Source of the DNA: Oscheius tipulae
Lineage: Eukaryota; Nematoda; Chromadorea; Rhabditida; Rhabditidae
DNA: 64,000 bases
Assembly (NCBI GenBank): GCA_037178975.1
Contig: JASJZH010000005.1
Coordinates: 6,572,001-6,636,000 of the forward strand
Direction: 5' to 3'
Shown: one piece after another, positions 46,001-59,697 of the stretch
Layout: every line of letters starts with the position of its first letter
How positions within the stretch are numbered: position 1 is the first letter of the stretch
Program-made: the position numbers and the translations under genes
The notes under the pieces: generated by a model
What the model saw: only the letters and a program-made list of their open reading frames with translations
The model's database searches: none
Told to the model about the DNA's origin: nothing

Positions 46001-46736
46001 TCACAGCCTGTACTCGTCTCTCAGCAAATGTTTGACCTCCTCCTCTTCCAAAACGACTCCAGCTCTCTTGATCTTTGTCCAGATCTTCTTCTTCACCATT
46101 CCCAATCTCTTGCCATCCGCTCCCTCGTCGATCATCAGCTTGACACATCGTCGAAGAGCCTTCTCATTTATTTCTGCCAGAGTTGGAGGCTGTCTTTCTG
46201 ACTCTTCGGATGATTTCGGTTCCGTTCTCTTGGCCTCTTCTATTTTGTGAACGAGATCTTGGAAGTTGGTGAAGGGGAAGCAGTTCGCAGAAAGCTCCAT
46301 TTCCTCGAAAATCCGCCGAATGGTTTCTTCTGGAAGCTGGTCATTTCCTCGGGTCTTGTTCCTTGCTCGAGCTGTCTGGAAGTCCACCTGAACTTAGAAC
46401 TTTTCGGATTACACGAAGAAAAACCTTCAAGAAGACTACGATCAGCTGTAATCCGTGGGCTCGGGCCATTCTCTCGAAAGGTCTTCTCATACTTTTCAAA
46501 TAGAAGATGTCGTCGACAATGATCGTCTTTGTTTGATGAAATGGCGTCGCTTCGAGATGACGTCTGACAGCCAGCTCAAATTCCTTCCTGCTCTTGTGAG
46601 CATTAAAGTTGTCCACTTTTCGGCCGGCCAGCTCGTCCATATTGAAGAGAATCGACGAGGGAAGCTGGCAGAGGAGCTTCTGCGCGAGAGTGGTCTTCCC
46701 GGCGCCGGGAAGTCCCATTAGGAGGACGATCGCCAT
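46001..46736 (-). CDS. PSTK: L-seryl-tRNA(Sec) kinase
   Basis: Phosphorylates Ser-tRNA(Sec) as the second step of selenocysteine-tRNA formation. Two exons (46736-46425 and 46387-46001). The P-loop is LLMGLPGAGKTTLAQKLL, the second kinase motif IIVDDIFYLKSMRRPFERMA, and the lid region ARARNKTRGNDQLPEETIRRIFEEM matches the PSTK RNxxR...LPxET pattern. The C-terminus is basic and helical (KRLGMVKKKIWTKIKRAG). An alternative is another P-loop kinase of the KTI12/PSTK superfamily; the RN..R and DD.FY motifs favour PSTK. It lies 440 bp upstream of OGG1 on the same strand. Confidence 0.82.
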
Positions 46737-46964
46737 CCTGGAAGTTATTTCAGGCAACGAACGATGTGTCTAGATACTTCGAAAGACTGCAGCTACTCTA
46801 AGAAACAAACTGGAGACGAGAAAATAAGTGAACTTCATCGAAAATATCACAGAAAATACACAAACTGATGACCACGCTTTTGGGGGTGTTATACTAATTC
46901 TCATACCAGTGTTTTGCTGTCGATGGCATGATTTGGGTAGAAAGAAAGAGGGAAATGTACAAAA

Positions 46965-48866
46965 TCAGACAAAGTAGGAATACCATTTTTTGGGCGGACG
47001 ATTGAAGTGCTTCTTGTCGATGTACTGACAAACGCAGTACTGTCGACGACAGTGCTTCGGAGAGTAGTCGGAGACGCCATGAGTCGGTCGAGACGGGAAG
47101 ATCAGACGGTGCTGAAATGATTTGTTCTGAATAGAATAGTGACAAGAAAACGAACCTTCACAGTATCCTTGACGTAGCCCTGGCTGTACTTGAGGACGAG
47201 TTGGAGGGCTTTATCGGCGATTTCCGTCTTTGTCATCTCCTTGGCAGGTGCCGCATGCGCCTGTCCACCAAAAACGACAGCTCCACCACTGGCTTCGATC
47301 CGAATCAGACGCTCCAGATCGGGAAGACAGTCCGAGATTTTGAACCAGAGGAAGTGGATCTGATTTTTCTGATAGTAATGAAGGAAAATAAGTGTACCAC
47401 AACTTTGTGACATGACAGCTGTCCTTTGTCCTCGATTCCGACGACTAGATTGTGCTTGACGAGGATCTTGTTCGCCGAGTGGACACAGTGTCGAAGTCCT
47501 ATTCTGATCTGGAAAATGAGATATTTGGACCGAGAGAATCGAAATAAAACCTGTTTCCTGATGATGGCGCAGCCGACGATTCCGGCGAAGAGCATGAAGA
47601 TCCAGACGAAGCAGAAGATCATGACGGGAACACCGCCTTGAGTGTTAGTGAAGAGGACGACGAGCAAAATGACCACGGACATGGTCATCCAGCCAGCAAT
47701 CATCCGCGAATACAGTGTCGAAAAGCTGAACATTCAACATATTGGTCAGCTGATCAGTCTTTCTTCAGGTTTGTACATTTCTGTATATCTATGCACTCAA
47801 GACCATGATAAAATCCTCAATCGTTTCTTTCATGTTTCTGTGAATAGATCTACTATAAACAAACCTGCGAAATCGGTAGTCGTTGGTGATGAGTTCCATG
47901 GCCGTGATGTAGTCTTCTCCAGGCAACTGAAACCTTTTAGTTGGTCTTATATCTAAGAAAGAAATCAAGAGGGTTTCGAGCAACTGATAGTTATTGTGCG
48001 CTGTCGATTATAATAAAATATTGTGCCAGTGAACATATATTAGTAATGCTACCACCTGATTCTTTCCAGCGTGCCAAAACTCACAGCAATGCCTTCGGCG
48101 GCCAAAATGGCCGGCATGCACGTAGGCTCATAGCGCGGCGGAACAATCCACGCACAGCCGCTGTTTTCCGGGTAAATAGTGGCCAGCCGACGGCCATTGA
48201 CTAAAAAAGGTGAAGATTTTTCGCTTTGGGGCTGTCGAAGCCATTTTCGAAGCGAAAAACTGACCAAGTTCGACTCCTCCAGGTGTCAGTATCACATTGT
48301 CCTTTGTGATCACGTCCAAACCGTAGTCCTGACTCACTGAGACGACCGGAGCTTGTCCCAGTTTTGAGACATCTAGTTTTGTTTGGTCATGCAGAAAAAG
48401 GGTCAAAGAACCTGCTATGATCTCATTCGTGGGGAGGGGAGTAACGACAGCGGCTCGGTCTTGATTGTCCTCGATTTCGAGACGAGCTTCTGCTGCTGCG
48501 CTGTGACGCCCGTCCTCGATATCGATGCTCTCTTCGTGCGCTACTTTTGGCTTTGTTTCTTCCTGAAATAGAGTTTATTCCTGACGTGGGAATAACTAAA
48601 AGAGATTCGTAACTGTAAAAAAAGAAAAAAGTTTTCTAGCAATGAGTTCTTCCATTAATGTTAGTTGAGATGTTTTTGGCAGCATTCCAACAAACTAAAA
48701 AGGTTTCGGAGCGGGGGAGCAGATGAAACTTATTAAAAAAAAAAGACACGTCTGCCACGAAACAAAGCCTAACCTGATTAGGGGAGCCCATACTGATCTC
48801 GTCGAACTTCTCCCAGCTGACGGGTCTCGTTGTGTTGACGGCAGCCGCATTGAGCGGATCCGACAT
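46965..48866 (-). CDS. TMEM268: TMEM268-like two-pass membrane protein
   Basis: It starts MSDPLNAAAVNTTRPVSWEK, directly after an acceptor-like AATCTTCTAG. The order of segments follows vertebrate TMEM268: a hydrophilic N-terminus, QLPGEDYITAMELITNDYRF, two adjacent membrane helices (WMTMSVVILLVVLFTN and VPVMIFCFVWIFMLFAGIVG), SANKILVKHNLVVGIEDKGQ (compare the family's ALLRHRVLLGVTD), HFLWFKISDCLPDLERL, and a C-terminus with a Cys-rich stretch (SPKHCRRQYCVCQYIDKK). The function in nematodes is unknown. It lies 330 bp downstream of UAP56 on the same strand and may share its transcript. Confidence 0.72.
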
Positions 48867-49197
48867 CTAGAAGATTTAGCTAGTTGTGACTTTGCAAAGG
48901 AAAGGAGGTCAGTGGTGCTCCGCGTCGGACAAACGAGCGTCTCTCGCGTGAGAGCATACAAACATTTCCGCGAAGGACCAACACGCGGACCCGTCCCTCA
49001 GAGGCCGCAGGTAGAACTGGTACAGCCAGTGAGAGCAAGAAAAGGAACGCTTGTGAAACAGATATAAGTGTCTCATGTTTATATGGGTGATAGGATAACA
49101 ATATGTCGTACACAACAAGACTGAGACCATTTAGAGGGGGACGAAGTGGACAAACGGGACGTGAATAGAGAGAATAGATATAGGAAGTTGGTGGAGC

Positions 49198-51739
<2,542 letters not shown>

Positions 51740-54700
51740 ATGGAGCCAATGGAGGTAGACACGGCAACGCCGTCGAAAATGACAACCAGAGGCGGTCAGC
51801 GTATCAACTACAACGAGCTGAACCGTAGTGGAGGATCCGGAGATACTGGGTCAGTTTCATACCATCTATCATCGTTCATTTACCTAGTTCAGCAGTGTGA
51901 GCAATGACGATGCCGTCTTCCGTTCACCGAAATCCACGACTCGTGGAATCAAGAGAAGAAACGATCACGATGGAATGTCTACACCGGCTACGGTAAACAT
52001 TTTATAATGGTTCCTGTGGAATTGGGCGTTTAGAGAGGAACACGCGGTCGTGGAAGAGCTACACCGGGCTCTGCTCGTGGCGGAGGACGCGGTTCGGCTC
52101 GTCGACCACTTACTTCTACAGAAGCTGTCAGTTTGACTGAAGTTGACGAGGCTGGTCTGTTCGGAGCTGTAAAGTCGGGCAAGAATATGGATGTGAGTTG
52201 ATTCTAAGCTTTATTTTGTCATTACTGCAATGTTAGAGTCACATCGATGACTGGATCGAAGATTACGAAAAATTCCCGGAAGGAGCTCTGCTCAAACTCC
52301 AGCAATTTCTGCTCCACTGCTGCGGCTGTCGTGGTGTGCTGAAGTCGTCTATGATTCAATCGATGGAGTACAGCGAGATTGTCCGTCGGATGACAGAAGA
52401 CTTCGACGAGGATTCCGGCGACTATCCCCTCGTGATGACTGGTCCACATTGGAAAAAATTCCGCAATAATCTGCACATAATGCTCCAGCATCTTATCGAC
52501 AAATGCAAAGACTCAATAATCTACGACGAAAGGATGATGGACTCTGTCATCCAGCTGCTCACCTCTCTAGCTGACAGTCAAGTCAGAGCCTTCCGTCACA
52601 CTGCCACCTTTGCTGGTCAGTCCTTTTTTTTATTCGTACTGTATGAAAATTTCGAGCTTTTAGCTGTGAAAGTCTCCTCGTCCCTGGTAGACGTCATAAT
52701 TGATCTTCTGGCCAAAAAAGACAAAAACTCGAAACAGATAGAGGCCGAGAAGGCAAAGTTGAAGAACAACGCGGCTACTAATGACAAGCTGGACGTGCTG
52801 ATACAGAAGAAAAACGAGGTGTGTTTTCCCAAAAAGTTTATTTTATGCGTTTTCAGTACGAAGAACGTGCCGAAGACGTCCGTCAACAGTTATCCTACAT
52901 CTTCAAGAGCGTCTTCGTTCATCGCTACCGTGATGTCCTTCCCGACACGCGTTCTATTTGCATCACCGAACTCGGTAACTGGATGGCTGTCTATCCGGAG
53001 CACTTCCTCGACGATTCGTACCTCAAGTACATTGGCTGGAGTCTGCACGACAAAGTCCCCGACGTGCGCCTGAAGTGTGTCAATGCCCTTCTGCCTCTCT
53101 ACGACAAACAAGACACCTTCCCCAAGCTGGAGCTCTTCACCAACAAGTTCAAGGATCGCCTCGTTTCCATGGTCTTGGATAGAGACAACGAGGTTGCCAT
53201 GATGAGTTGCAAGCTCATGACCAACATCTACAGGTATTTTTAGAATTAAGTTCCTCTGAAAGCTGAAACTGCAGAGTCTTTCCTACCTTGTTAAGCACCG
53301 AGGACTGTATTCCCATCTACGAGCTCGTCTACGCCAATCACCGCGGTCTCGCTGTGGCTGCTGGCGAATTCCTGAACGTGAAAGTCTTTCAACATTTTGC
53401 TCGAAGCAGGGCCGGAAGTGTCGCGAGCAATTCCGGCCGCGCTACCAACGAAAATGCCAGATTGATCAGAGATTTAACGCAGTTCTACATCGAGGGAGAA
53501 GTTCACAACCATGCCACTTACCTCGTCGATGCGTTGATTGAGACGAATCCGATGATGAAGGATTGGCAAGCGATGGTCGATCTGCTTCTTGGAGATGAGA
53601 GTTAGTCACTTTCCGCGAATCTCACAAAAAAAAATCTTTCCAGTTGAAGCGATGGAGTCGCAGCTGATCGAGATCCTGGCCTGTGCTGTCAAACAGGCAG
53701 CCACAGCTGAAGTTCCCATTGGACGTGGACAAACAAAACGAGGAGCTCCAACCACCAAAGAAAGCCGTCAACTGAGCGATGACCGTGTTCGGATGAGCGA
53801 AGTACTGATCCCTGCCTTCCCACTCATCATGCAGAAGTTCATCGCAGACCGCGAAAAAGTCGCCAATCTCATCACAATTCCTCTTTACTTTCAGCTTGAC
53901 ATGTATCTGGCTGGACGTCTTGAAAATGTACGTTAAGTCCAATTGTAATGACTTATGAGGTTTAGCATCTTATGGAATTGATGAGAGCATTGGACATGAT
54001 TGTGGAGAAGCACACCGACGAGGAGGTCCTGTGTACCGTCGCCGAAATAATCACCTATTTCACCTCAAATACATCCGTTGCTCAACATACTGAAACAGCG
54101 CGGCTGAAGGTATAAATGCTCATTGAACACAAGTAAAAGTCATTCAGATGATCGACGGTCTGGCTCTCCAGCTACGCAACAGAATTCACATGTTCGTGAG
54201 CGAGGAACAGTCAGACGAGGAAGACGAGGCAGCACTCCTTGCAGCAATGAAGAAAGTCGCCTGCTTTGCAGAGTAAGTTATCCTCAATATTTTCAGTAAA
54301 TCACAATATCCAGACACATCGACATGAAAAAGTGGGATCTCTGGGAAACGGTTCTTCAAATGGTCGTCAATCGAGACGATAATGGCGTACCGCAAACGAT
54401 CTACGAACTCGCCCTGGAATTCCTTATGCTTCAGCTCAGTTGGGATCTCAACAGAATCGTCAAGGATCAGGAGACCAACAAAAACGTTGGTAACACTATT
54501 TTGAAGGGGCTAAAACACGGTTCAGGACGCAGTTCGAAAGCTGAAGAAAAAGAGAGACCAGATGATTCATCTGCTGGATGGCGTCGTTTCGGAGGCTGCT
54601 GCCGGTGTCGAGCTCAGTTTCCAGTGTTTGGCTGACTGTCTTATCATGTTCAACGATAATCTGGCCACCGAGAGTCCAGCGCTCGAGCCTCTTGTGCTCA

Positions 54701-55850
54701 AAGTTGATAATGTAAGGTTTTTTGGTTCTGTTCATATACATTAAATTTAGGATTTTGTCAACAGAATGAAGTTTTTTGTGGGCGACAACGTCTTCTCAAA
54801 CGCCGGCAATGATACGAGCATGGACCAGCAGCAGAAAATCGACCTCATGCACAAGGTAACTTCTACGTTTTCATATCAAAAACCTTTTTTAGAAGCGCAA
54901 GATCTTAACCCAATTCTGCAAGATGGTCATTCACGGTGCCTTCGCAATCGTGGATGCGGCAGCCGTTTTGAGCAAATATGGCGACTACTACACGGAGTTT
55001 GGGGATATTCTCAAGCAGCTCCTTTTCCGAATTCGTGATTTGGACTTTGTTCAGTGTGCCAAGGCCGTCGTCAAGGCTCTCTGCGATGCTTACGAGTACA
55101 TTAGGGTCAGTTACTATTCTATAAACGAAGAAACCATATTTAGATGTCGACGGGTATTGAGAACGTGGACCCGCTCTGTGAACAATTTAACAGTCTCCGC
55201 GATTTGGCGAAGCGCTTCGCCAGTTCGTTTGGAAATGACCACGTGAAGAATCGTGAGGCCATTGCCTTCGTTCATCGCGACGGCATCCAATTCGCTCTGC
55301 AAGGCTACGATCCTCAAGCGACGTCGAAGAAGGGCAACAAGCCGGCCAATCTCAGTTTTCTCGAAATTATTATGGAATTCTCTCCCAAATTGCTCAAACA
55401 GGACAAACAGGCCGTGTAAGTTCTTTTTCGTTTCTTTGGAAATCATACCCATGTTTTCAGCGCGAAATATCTGGAACGATACGGCGGAACTGCAACTAAT
55501 ATGAAGGATAAGTTCTGGGAACCGTGCATGCTCTACAGAGGAAGTCTTACCGTATGTTTTCCACTTTTTTTTGTCATTTTTGAAAGGTGATTCAGAATGG
55601 AAGCCATTGAGAATAAGAGATTGATTTTGCATGCAAATTCGGGTGGAACCCGTCTGAAATAATAGCAGCATAGTCCAAATCAGTTGTTTTCCAACCAGTA
55701 AAATTCCAGGAACGCCACGCTGATGACGCCTCTTCCGTACGCAGTTTCTCCGTCGCTTCATCCACTCCACGCGGGGGCGGTCGTGGTCGAGGAGGAGGCC
55801 GTGGTCGTTCGGCCCGAATCGGAACTCCCACCTTCTCCGAAATGGACTAA
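51740..55850 (+). CDS. scc-3: Cohesin subunit SCC3/STAG
   Basis: HEAT-repeat subunit of cohesin that binds the SCC1/REC8 kleisin and DNA. It starts MEPMEVDTATPSKMTTRGG, with an Arg/Gly-rich N-terminus (GTRGRGRATPGSARGGGRGS). The STAG domain follows (LQQFLLHCCGCRGVL, SEIVRRMTEDFDEDSGDYPL). The conserved SCD block is HRYRDVLPDTRSICITELGN, WMAVYPEHFLDDSYLKYIGW and DKVPDVRLKCVNALLPLY. The helical body covers about 20 exons. The C-terminus is a second RG-rich tail (TPRGGGRGRGGGRGRSARIG). An RG tail at both ends is a notable local feature. It leads a closely spaced same-strand run of four genes. Confidence 0.95.
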
Positions 55851-56030
55851 GAAGCATAAGCTTCGGTGTTGTTAATCTCACATATTGATCTCTCTGTAAA
55901 TTTCTATTTAATACTCGGCGTTTGTTGCCTGGGTTTTTATTAAACTTACTCTTCCTTTTTTTCGCGTTGGTAGCAAAATGCTGGTTTCTGGACCAAGTTT
56001 TACCTCTAAGAGTGACAAAAATAGTATACT

Positions 56031-56041
56031 TTTATTGTCAG
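56031..56041 (+). promoter_or_regulatory. Putative trans-splice acceptor of EMC10
   Basis: TTTATTGTCAG ends one base before the EMC10 ATG and has the nematode acceptor consensus. There is no upstream exon in phase, so a spliced leader is the likely partner (inference). Confidence 0.55.
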
Positions 56042-56042
56042 A

Positions 56043-56909
56043 ATGCGTCTAATAGTATTGTCACTGCTGCTGCCAGCAATTCTTCTAGCAGATATCAAAA
56101 TTGAGCTCGAATATTCCCTCGACAGTAAGATTTTCGCGCTAGTTTTATGCTCAAACATCTAACAGATTTCGCGAATGTGTTCGAGCTGGGAAAGGTGGAT
56201 CTTCGGCGGCAATTTGATGGTAATTTCACAGGCGTCTTCACTCCGAAAGTGCGTTATCTCCCACTTTTGGTTATAAATACAAAATTTGAGGCAGACGAGC
56301 AGCTGGCCAGCCGTCTCCGTGACAATCTGGGCAGTCTCTATCGTGTGAGGACGAAAGGAGCTCCCGGAGGAGAGTTGACTAGCTTCAGCAAGCCGTGTCT
56401 TCTTCTTCAATCGAAGCTCTTCCACTATTTCTGGTTCAGCATCGACTCGGATCGACAGCTTATTCATTCACTCACCGTCTTCCCAGATGTTCTGGCTGCT
56501 GGTTTGCTTTTCTTTGACTATTTGTTTAGAAAATACGAGTATAGGCGGACAAATTGAGTCTGATGGCTGTAAAAAAGAAGATTTTGCCTTATTGACAGGC
56601 TCTCCGAGAGGAACTGTCCATGTCGCCAACAAGGGAGTACTTCCAAAGTAATTTCATGTCAACTAACCGCAAAATGACCTTATTTTCTAGTCCTGACACC
56701 CAAACCTTCGTGAACAAGGTGGAGAAAGAACGCAAGGCCCGTCAACAGAGTGGGGGTGAAGACAACAGAAGCTTTATATCTAAATATGCCAGTTTTCCTG
56801 ATTGTTGTCAAGCAAAAACGAGTTTCAGTGGATGTACATCGTTCCTGTCATCATCTTCATGCTCATCTCCAATGTGGCCAGCCCCGACGCTCAAGGGCAG
56901 GCTGAATAG
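56043..56909 (+). CDS. ER membrane protein complex subunit 10 (EMC10)
   Basis: Subunit of the EMC insertase for membrane proteins. The signal peptide is MRLIVLSLLLPAILLA. The luminal domain includes FELGKVDLRRQFDGNF, LASRLRDNLGSLYRVR and CLLLQSKLFHYFWFSID. The C-terminal anchor is WMYIVPVIIFMLISNVASPD, the EMC10 ending. The last junction after SFISKY requires a donor starting GCCAGT at 56788, a GC-AG intron with weak consensus; the joined KYWMYIVPV matches animal EMC10. It lies 192 bp after the SCC3 stop. Confidence 0.85.
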
Positions 56910-57079
56910 AATCTGCGTTAGGCTTTTTTTAATGTCTATTTATTGTTTTTATCGATTACTAGTCGTTGCACAAAACGTTCCTTTCCCATCTTGTTTTGTT
57001 TATGGTGTTTGCTGTTCTATCGGCAAGACTATTTTCACAAATTCATCGTTGATCAATCAGGAAGTTTTTGTCAAAAAAA

Positions 57080-57941
57080 ATGATGCGAAATTACAACACT
57101 GTCGGTCCTGGGCCTTCGCAATCCTCAGCATCTATGATTTCCTCTTCTCAGGTTCGTTTTTTTGCCTTTTGACTGAAAAAGTATTTTCAGATATCTATGG
57201 GCAGTATACAGGGCTATCCACCGGAGCCTCCGGTCAATTTGGCCAGTAAGGTGGCGGAAGTTTTCCTAACCGCGGGTCATGCCTTCCAGAAGCTGGGCGA
57301 CCTTACTCTACAATTGCACACAACTGTCGAGCCGGAAGAATGGTTAGTGTTTGTATTCGTAACCTCTGTCTACTTTTAGCAGAAACCATGTAGCAAAATT
57401 TTCATTTGTTACCAATTTACCATCAGATTTTCAGCAAATGGAACGAGAAGGACGTGGATCAGCTCCGCGACTCGCTGACTCGATTCGCTCACGAACTCGA
57501 CATGATCAGCCAGAGCGTCCAGGGGAGAACCACGTCTGTTCTTATTTCTTCGAAAGTTCATAAAGAAAGTTCAGAAAACTGATCAAGACGGACATCAAAC
57601 GACGCCATATGATGACGGATCGACCTGCTTCGCCCGGAGTCAAGCGTCCGATCGGAGTTGGAGGACCCATTCCGACCAAACGAGTCAACGTTGTTCCTTC
57701 TATCGGCGCAAAGGCTATTCCAGTTACTAGGGTACGTTTTCTTGTTCGAACTGTTGCCTAGTTCATTTTTCATCGAATACTCGACACGAACGTAGAATTT
57801 ATTCGCAAATTGTACATTCTCCAGACAGTGGTTCCAATTTCGGCAACGGGTCAACGCGTTCCTATCAGCCATGTCCAGATGCAGCAACAGTCCTCGGCTT
57901 CTCACGTCAACGACACTGCCCAATATCAATATTCTTCCTAA
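57080..57941 (+). CDS. BAP18: BAP18 family chromatin-complex protein (C17orf49-like)
   Basis: Small nuclear protein; vertebrate BAP18 associates with MLL1/WDR5 and NURF chromatin complexes. Four to five exons. The N-terminus is MMRNYNTVGPGPSQSSASM. The conserved core is KVAEVFLTAGHAFQKLGDLT, MQLH-type LQLHTTVEPEE, then a SANT-like segment KWNEKDVDQLRDSLTRFAHE and LDMISQSVQGRTTKLIKTD. This follows vertebrate KVGEIFSAAGAAFTKLGELT nearly residue by residue. The C-terminus is Pro/Gln/Ser-rich and low in complexity. An acceptor-like GATCAATCAG ends at 57060, 19 nt before the ATG. AATAAA at 58010 follows the stop. Confidence 0.85.
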
Positions 57942-58009
57942 TTTGTCATCCTGTACACTGCCTTTTCTTCCTTCGTTTCCGCCCCCTTCTGTCACTTATT
58001 GCAGTGCCT

Positions 58010-58015
58010 AATAAA
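58010..58015 (+). terminator. Poly(A) signal of BAP18
   Basis: AATAAA 69 nt after the BAP18 stop. It is followed by a T-rich stretch and, at 58086-58097, the acceptor-like ATTTCTTTACAG of the next gene. That is the arrangement seen between genes in nematode operons. Confidence 0.6.
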
Positions 58016-58107
58016 GCCCATCTGTTTGTTTCGTGGTTTATTTCGTAGTGTTTGCTCTCTAGAATTTACCTGTTGGTCTTCTGAAATTTCTTTACAGGAC
58101 CATTCAG

Positions 58108-58826
58108 ATGCTCGGCCGACTTTTCCAAAGAGCAGTCGTGTTGCGAGGAAGAGCAGCCTTCTGCTCGAGCTCAACAACACCAACATCCAGCAAAGTAAAG
58201 ACGGAAACTGCTGCTCCTGCTGCTGAAACGACCGAGGAGGACTTCTTTCTGGATATGAGCAAATTTGTGAGCAGTATTGGAATTGATGTCAGGAGCACGA
58301 ACCAGGTTTGCGCTTTTTTCGCCTATCTGAAGGCCATTTCAGGGTCAATCCTTCGCCAAAATGCTGCGTGACTCAAAACTGATGCAGCTGGGAGACATTG
58401 ACGGTCGAGTCGTGATTGGAAGAATCGTACATCGGATGCAAGACGTCGGTTTCTTCAATACTTTAGTAAGAAACCTCTTTAGGACCTCTACATCGACTTC
58501 GGGCTCAAGTTCAACGCGGTCTGCAAGGCACCTGCTGACAATTCAGAGTCAGCTTTCACCTTTAACAAAAACTAAAACGATTTCCAGAGCTTATCGAGTC
58601 GGACAGCCAGTTCTGATTAGACTACATGATCTCGAACTGAGCGAGAAGTTTCTCGGATCGAAGAGGGATTTGACTCTACTGGAAGCCGACGCCACATTGA
58701 TCCGTCTTGTTCGACAGTACAGAAAGGGCCTCAAAGGTAGATTCTTGCTCCTCTACCTCTAGAATGGACAGTTTAGGCGAGCAGCCAACTCCTCCCCCGA
58801 AAGCCGAACAGTCAGCTCATGCCTAA
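58108..58826 (+). CDS. mrps-28: Mitochondrial small ribosomal subunit protein MRPS28 (bS1m)
   Basis: Component of the mitochondrial 28S ribosomal subunit. The N-terminus MLGRLFQRAVVLRGRAAFCS is basic and hydrophobic, as expected for mitochondrial import. The family core is SFAKMLRDSKLMQLGDIDGR, VVIGRIVHRM, DLYIDFGLKFNAVCKAP, and LIRLHDLELSEKFLGSKRD followed by TLLEADATL. Five exons join in phase. It lies 166 bp after the BAP18 stop. Confidence 0.93.
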
Positions 58827-59697
58827 AAGATCCTGTCTATAGAGCCTTCTTGTTTTTATTTTTGTTATTAAAGTTGTTTAGTCTCAGCCAATCTCTCGCC
58901 CGCGAATGTTTTTTTTGCCAGTCGACCTTGCATCGATTACCTTGTTTGTTTGCCGCTCCTATCAGTCAAATGTTTTGTGTCTTTGGTGTTTTATTTTACA
59001 TTGTTAGAACTTTATGCATTAGACTTCTTCTGACTAGATATTGGATGTTGTTGTTTTAGGCCCCCGAGGTCGCAGTTGTCTACGTGCCATTTGTAACTCG
59101 CTCGGGCGCCGCGAATTGATTTGGATGCTGCTTTATAGGCTGAGAAGAAGTCCTTTTTGCCGTTTATTTTTATTGGCAAAGTTGACCGTTTTTTGTTTTG
59201 CAGCGTTTTGACGAGGCAACAAATTTAAACTCCTAGAGATCTTTTCCCTCTCAAAAGTTGTGTATTTTTATACTCCTTTGCATCGTAAGAGACAATGGTT
59301 TTTTTAGTAGCAGAAGAAACAAACATCAAGGAAATGGATGAAACAGCAAACAGCTTGTTTACTTCAGGTTTTTGGCTGGCCTATTCCTTCCTTTAGGTTG
59401 TCCCGCCTTTGCATCAATGTGATTTCTCGTCAATCTCTACCACTCGGATTGTTTTCGAACTTGTTTTTTCGAGTATTCGAACAAGAAAATGGTCGAATGA
59501 ACTGAATGGTAGAAAGGTTGGATGATTAGCTTTTGTTCTTCGGAAGGAATACATTAGGACTAGATAACGTTGAACCTGCAGCGACAGTAGAAACAACTTC
59601 CGTTAACCTTTTTAGTTTCTCTAAGTGTTTGCCCGCTTGTTTTCACGACGAACCTTCTTTGATACTAAGTATTTCACTACAAATTTACCTTGAAGAA
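58827..59697. other. Spacer between MRPS28 and PGK
   Basis: About 870 bp, T-rich on the + strand. No coding region recognised. It probably contains the MRPS28 3' UTR and PGK promoter. Confidence 0.4.

Noticed and set aside
55114-55881. 255-codon open frame on the minus strand at the end of SCC3
   Set aside because: It lies fully antisense to conserved SCC3 exons and crosses their introns; no domain or codon signal supports it.
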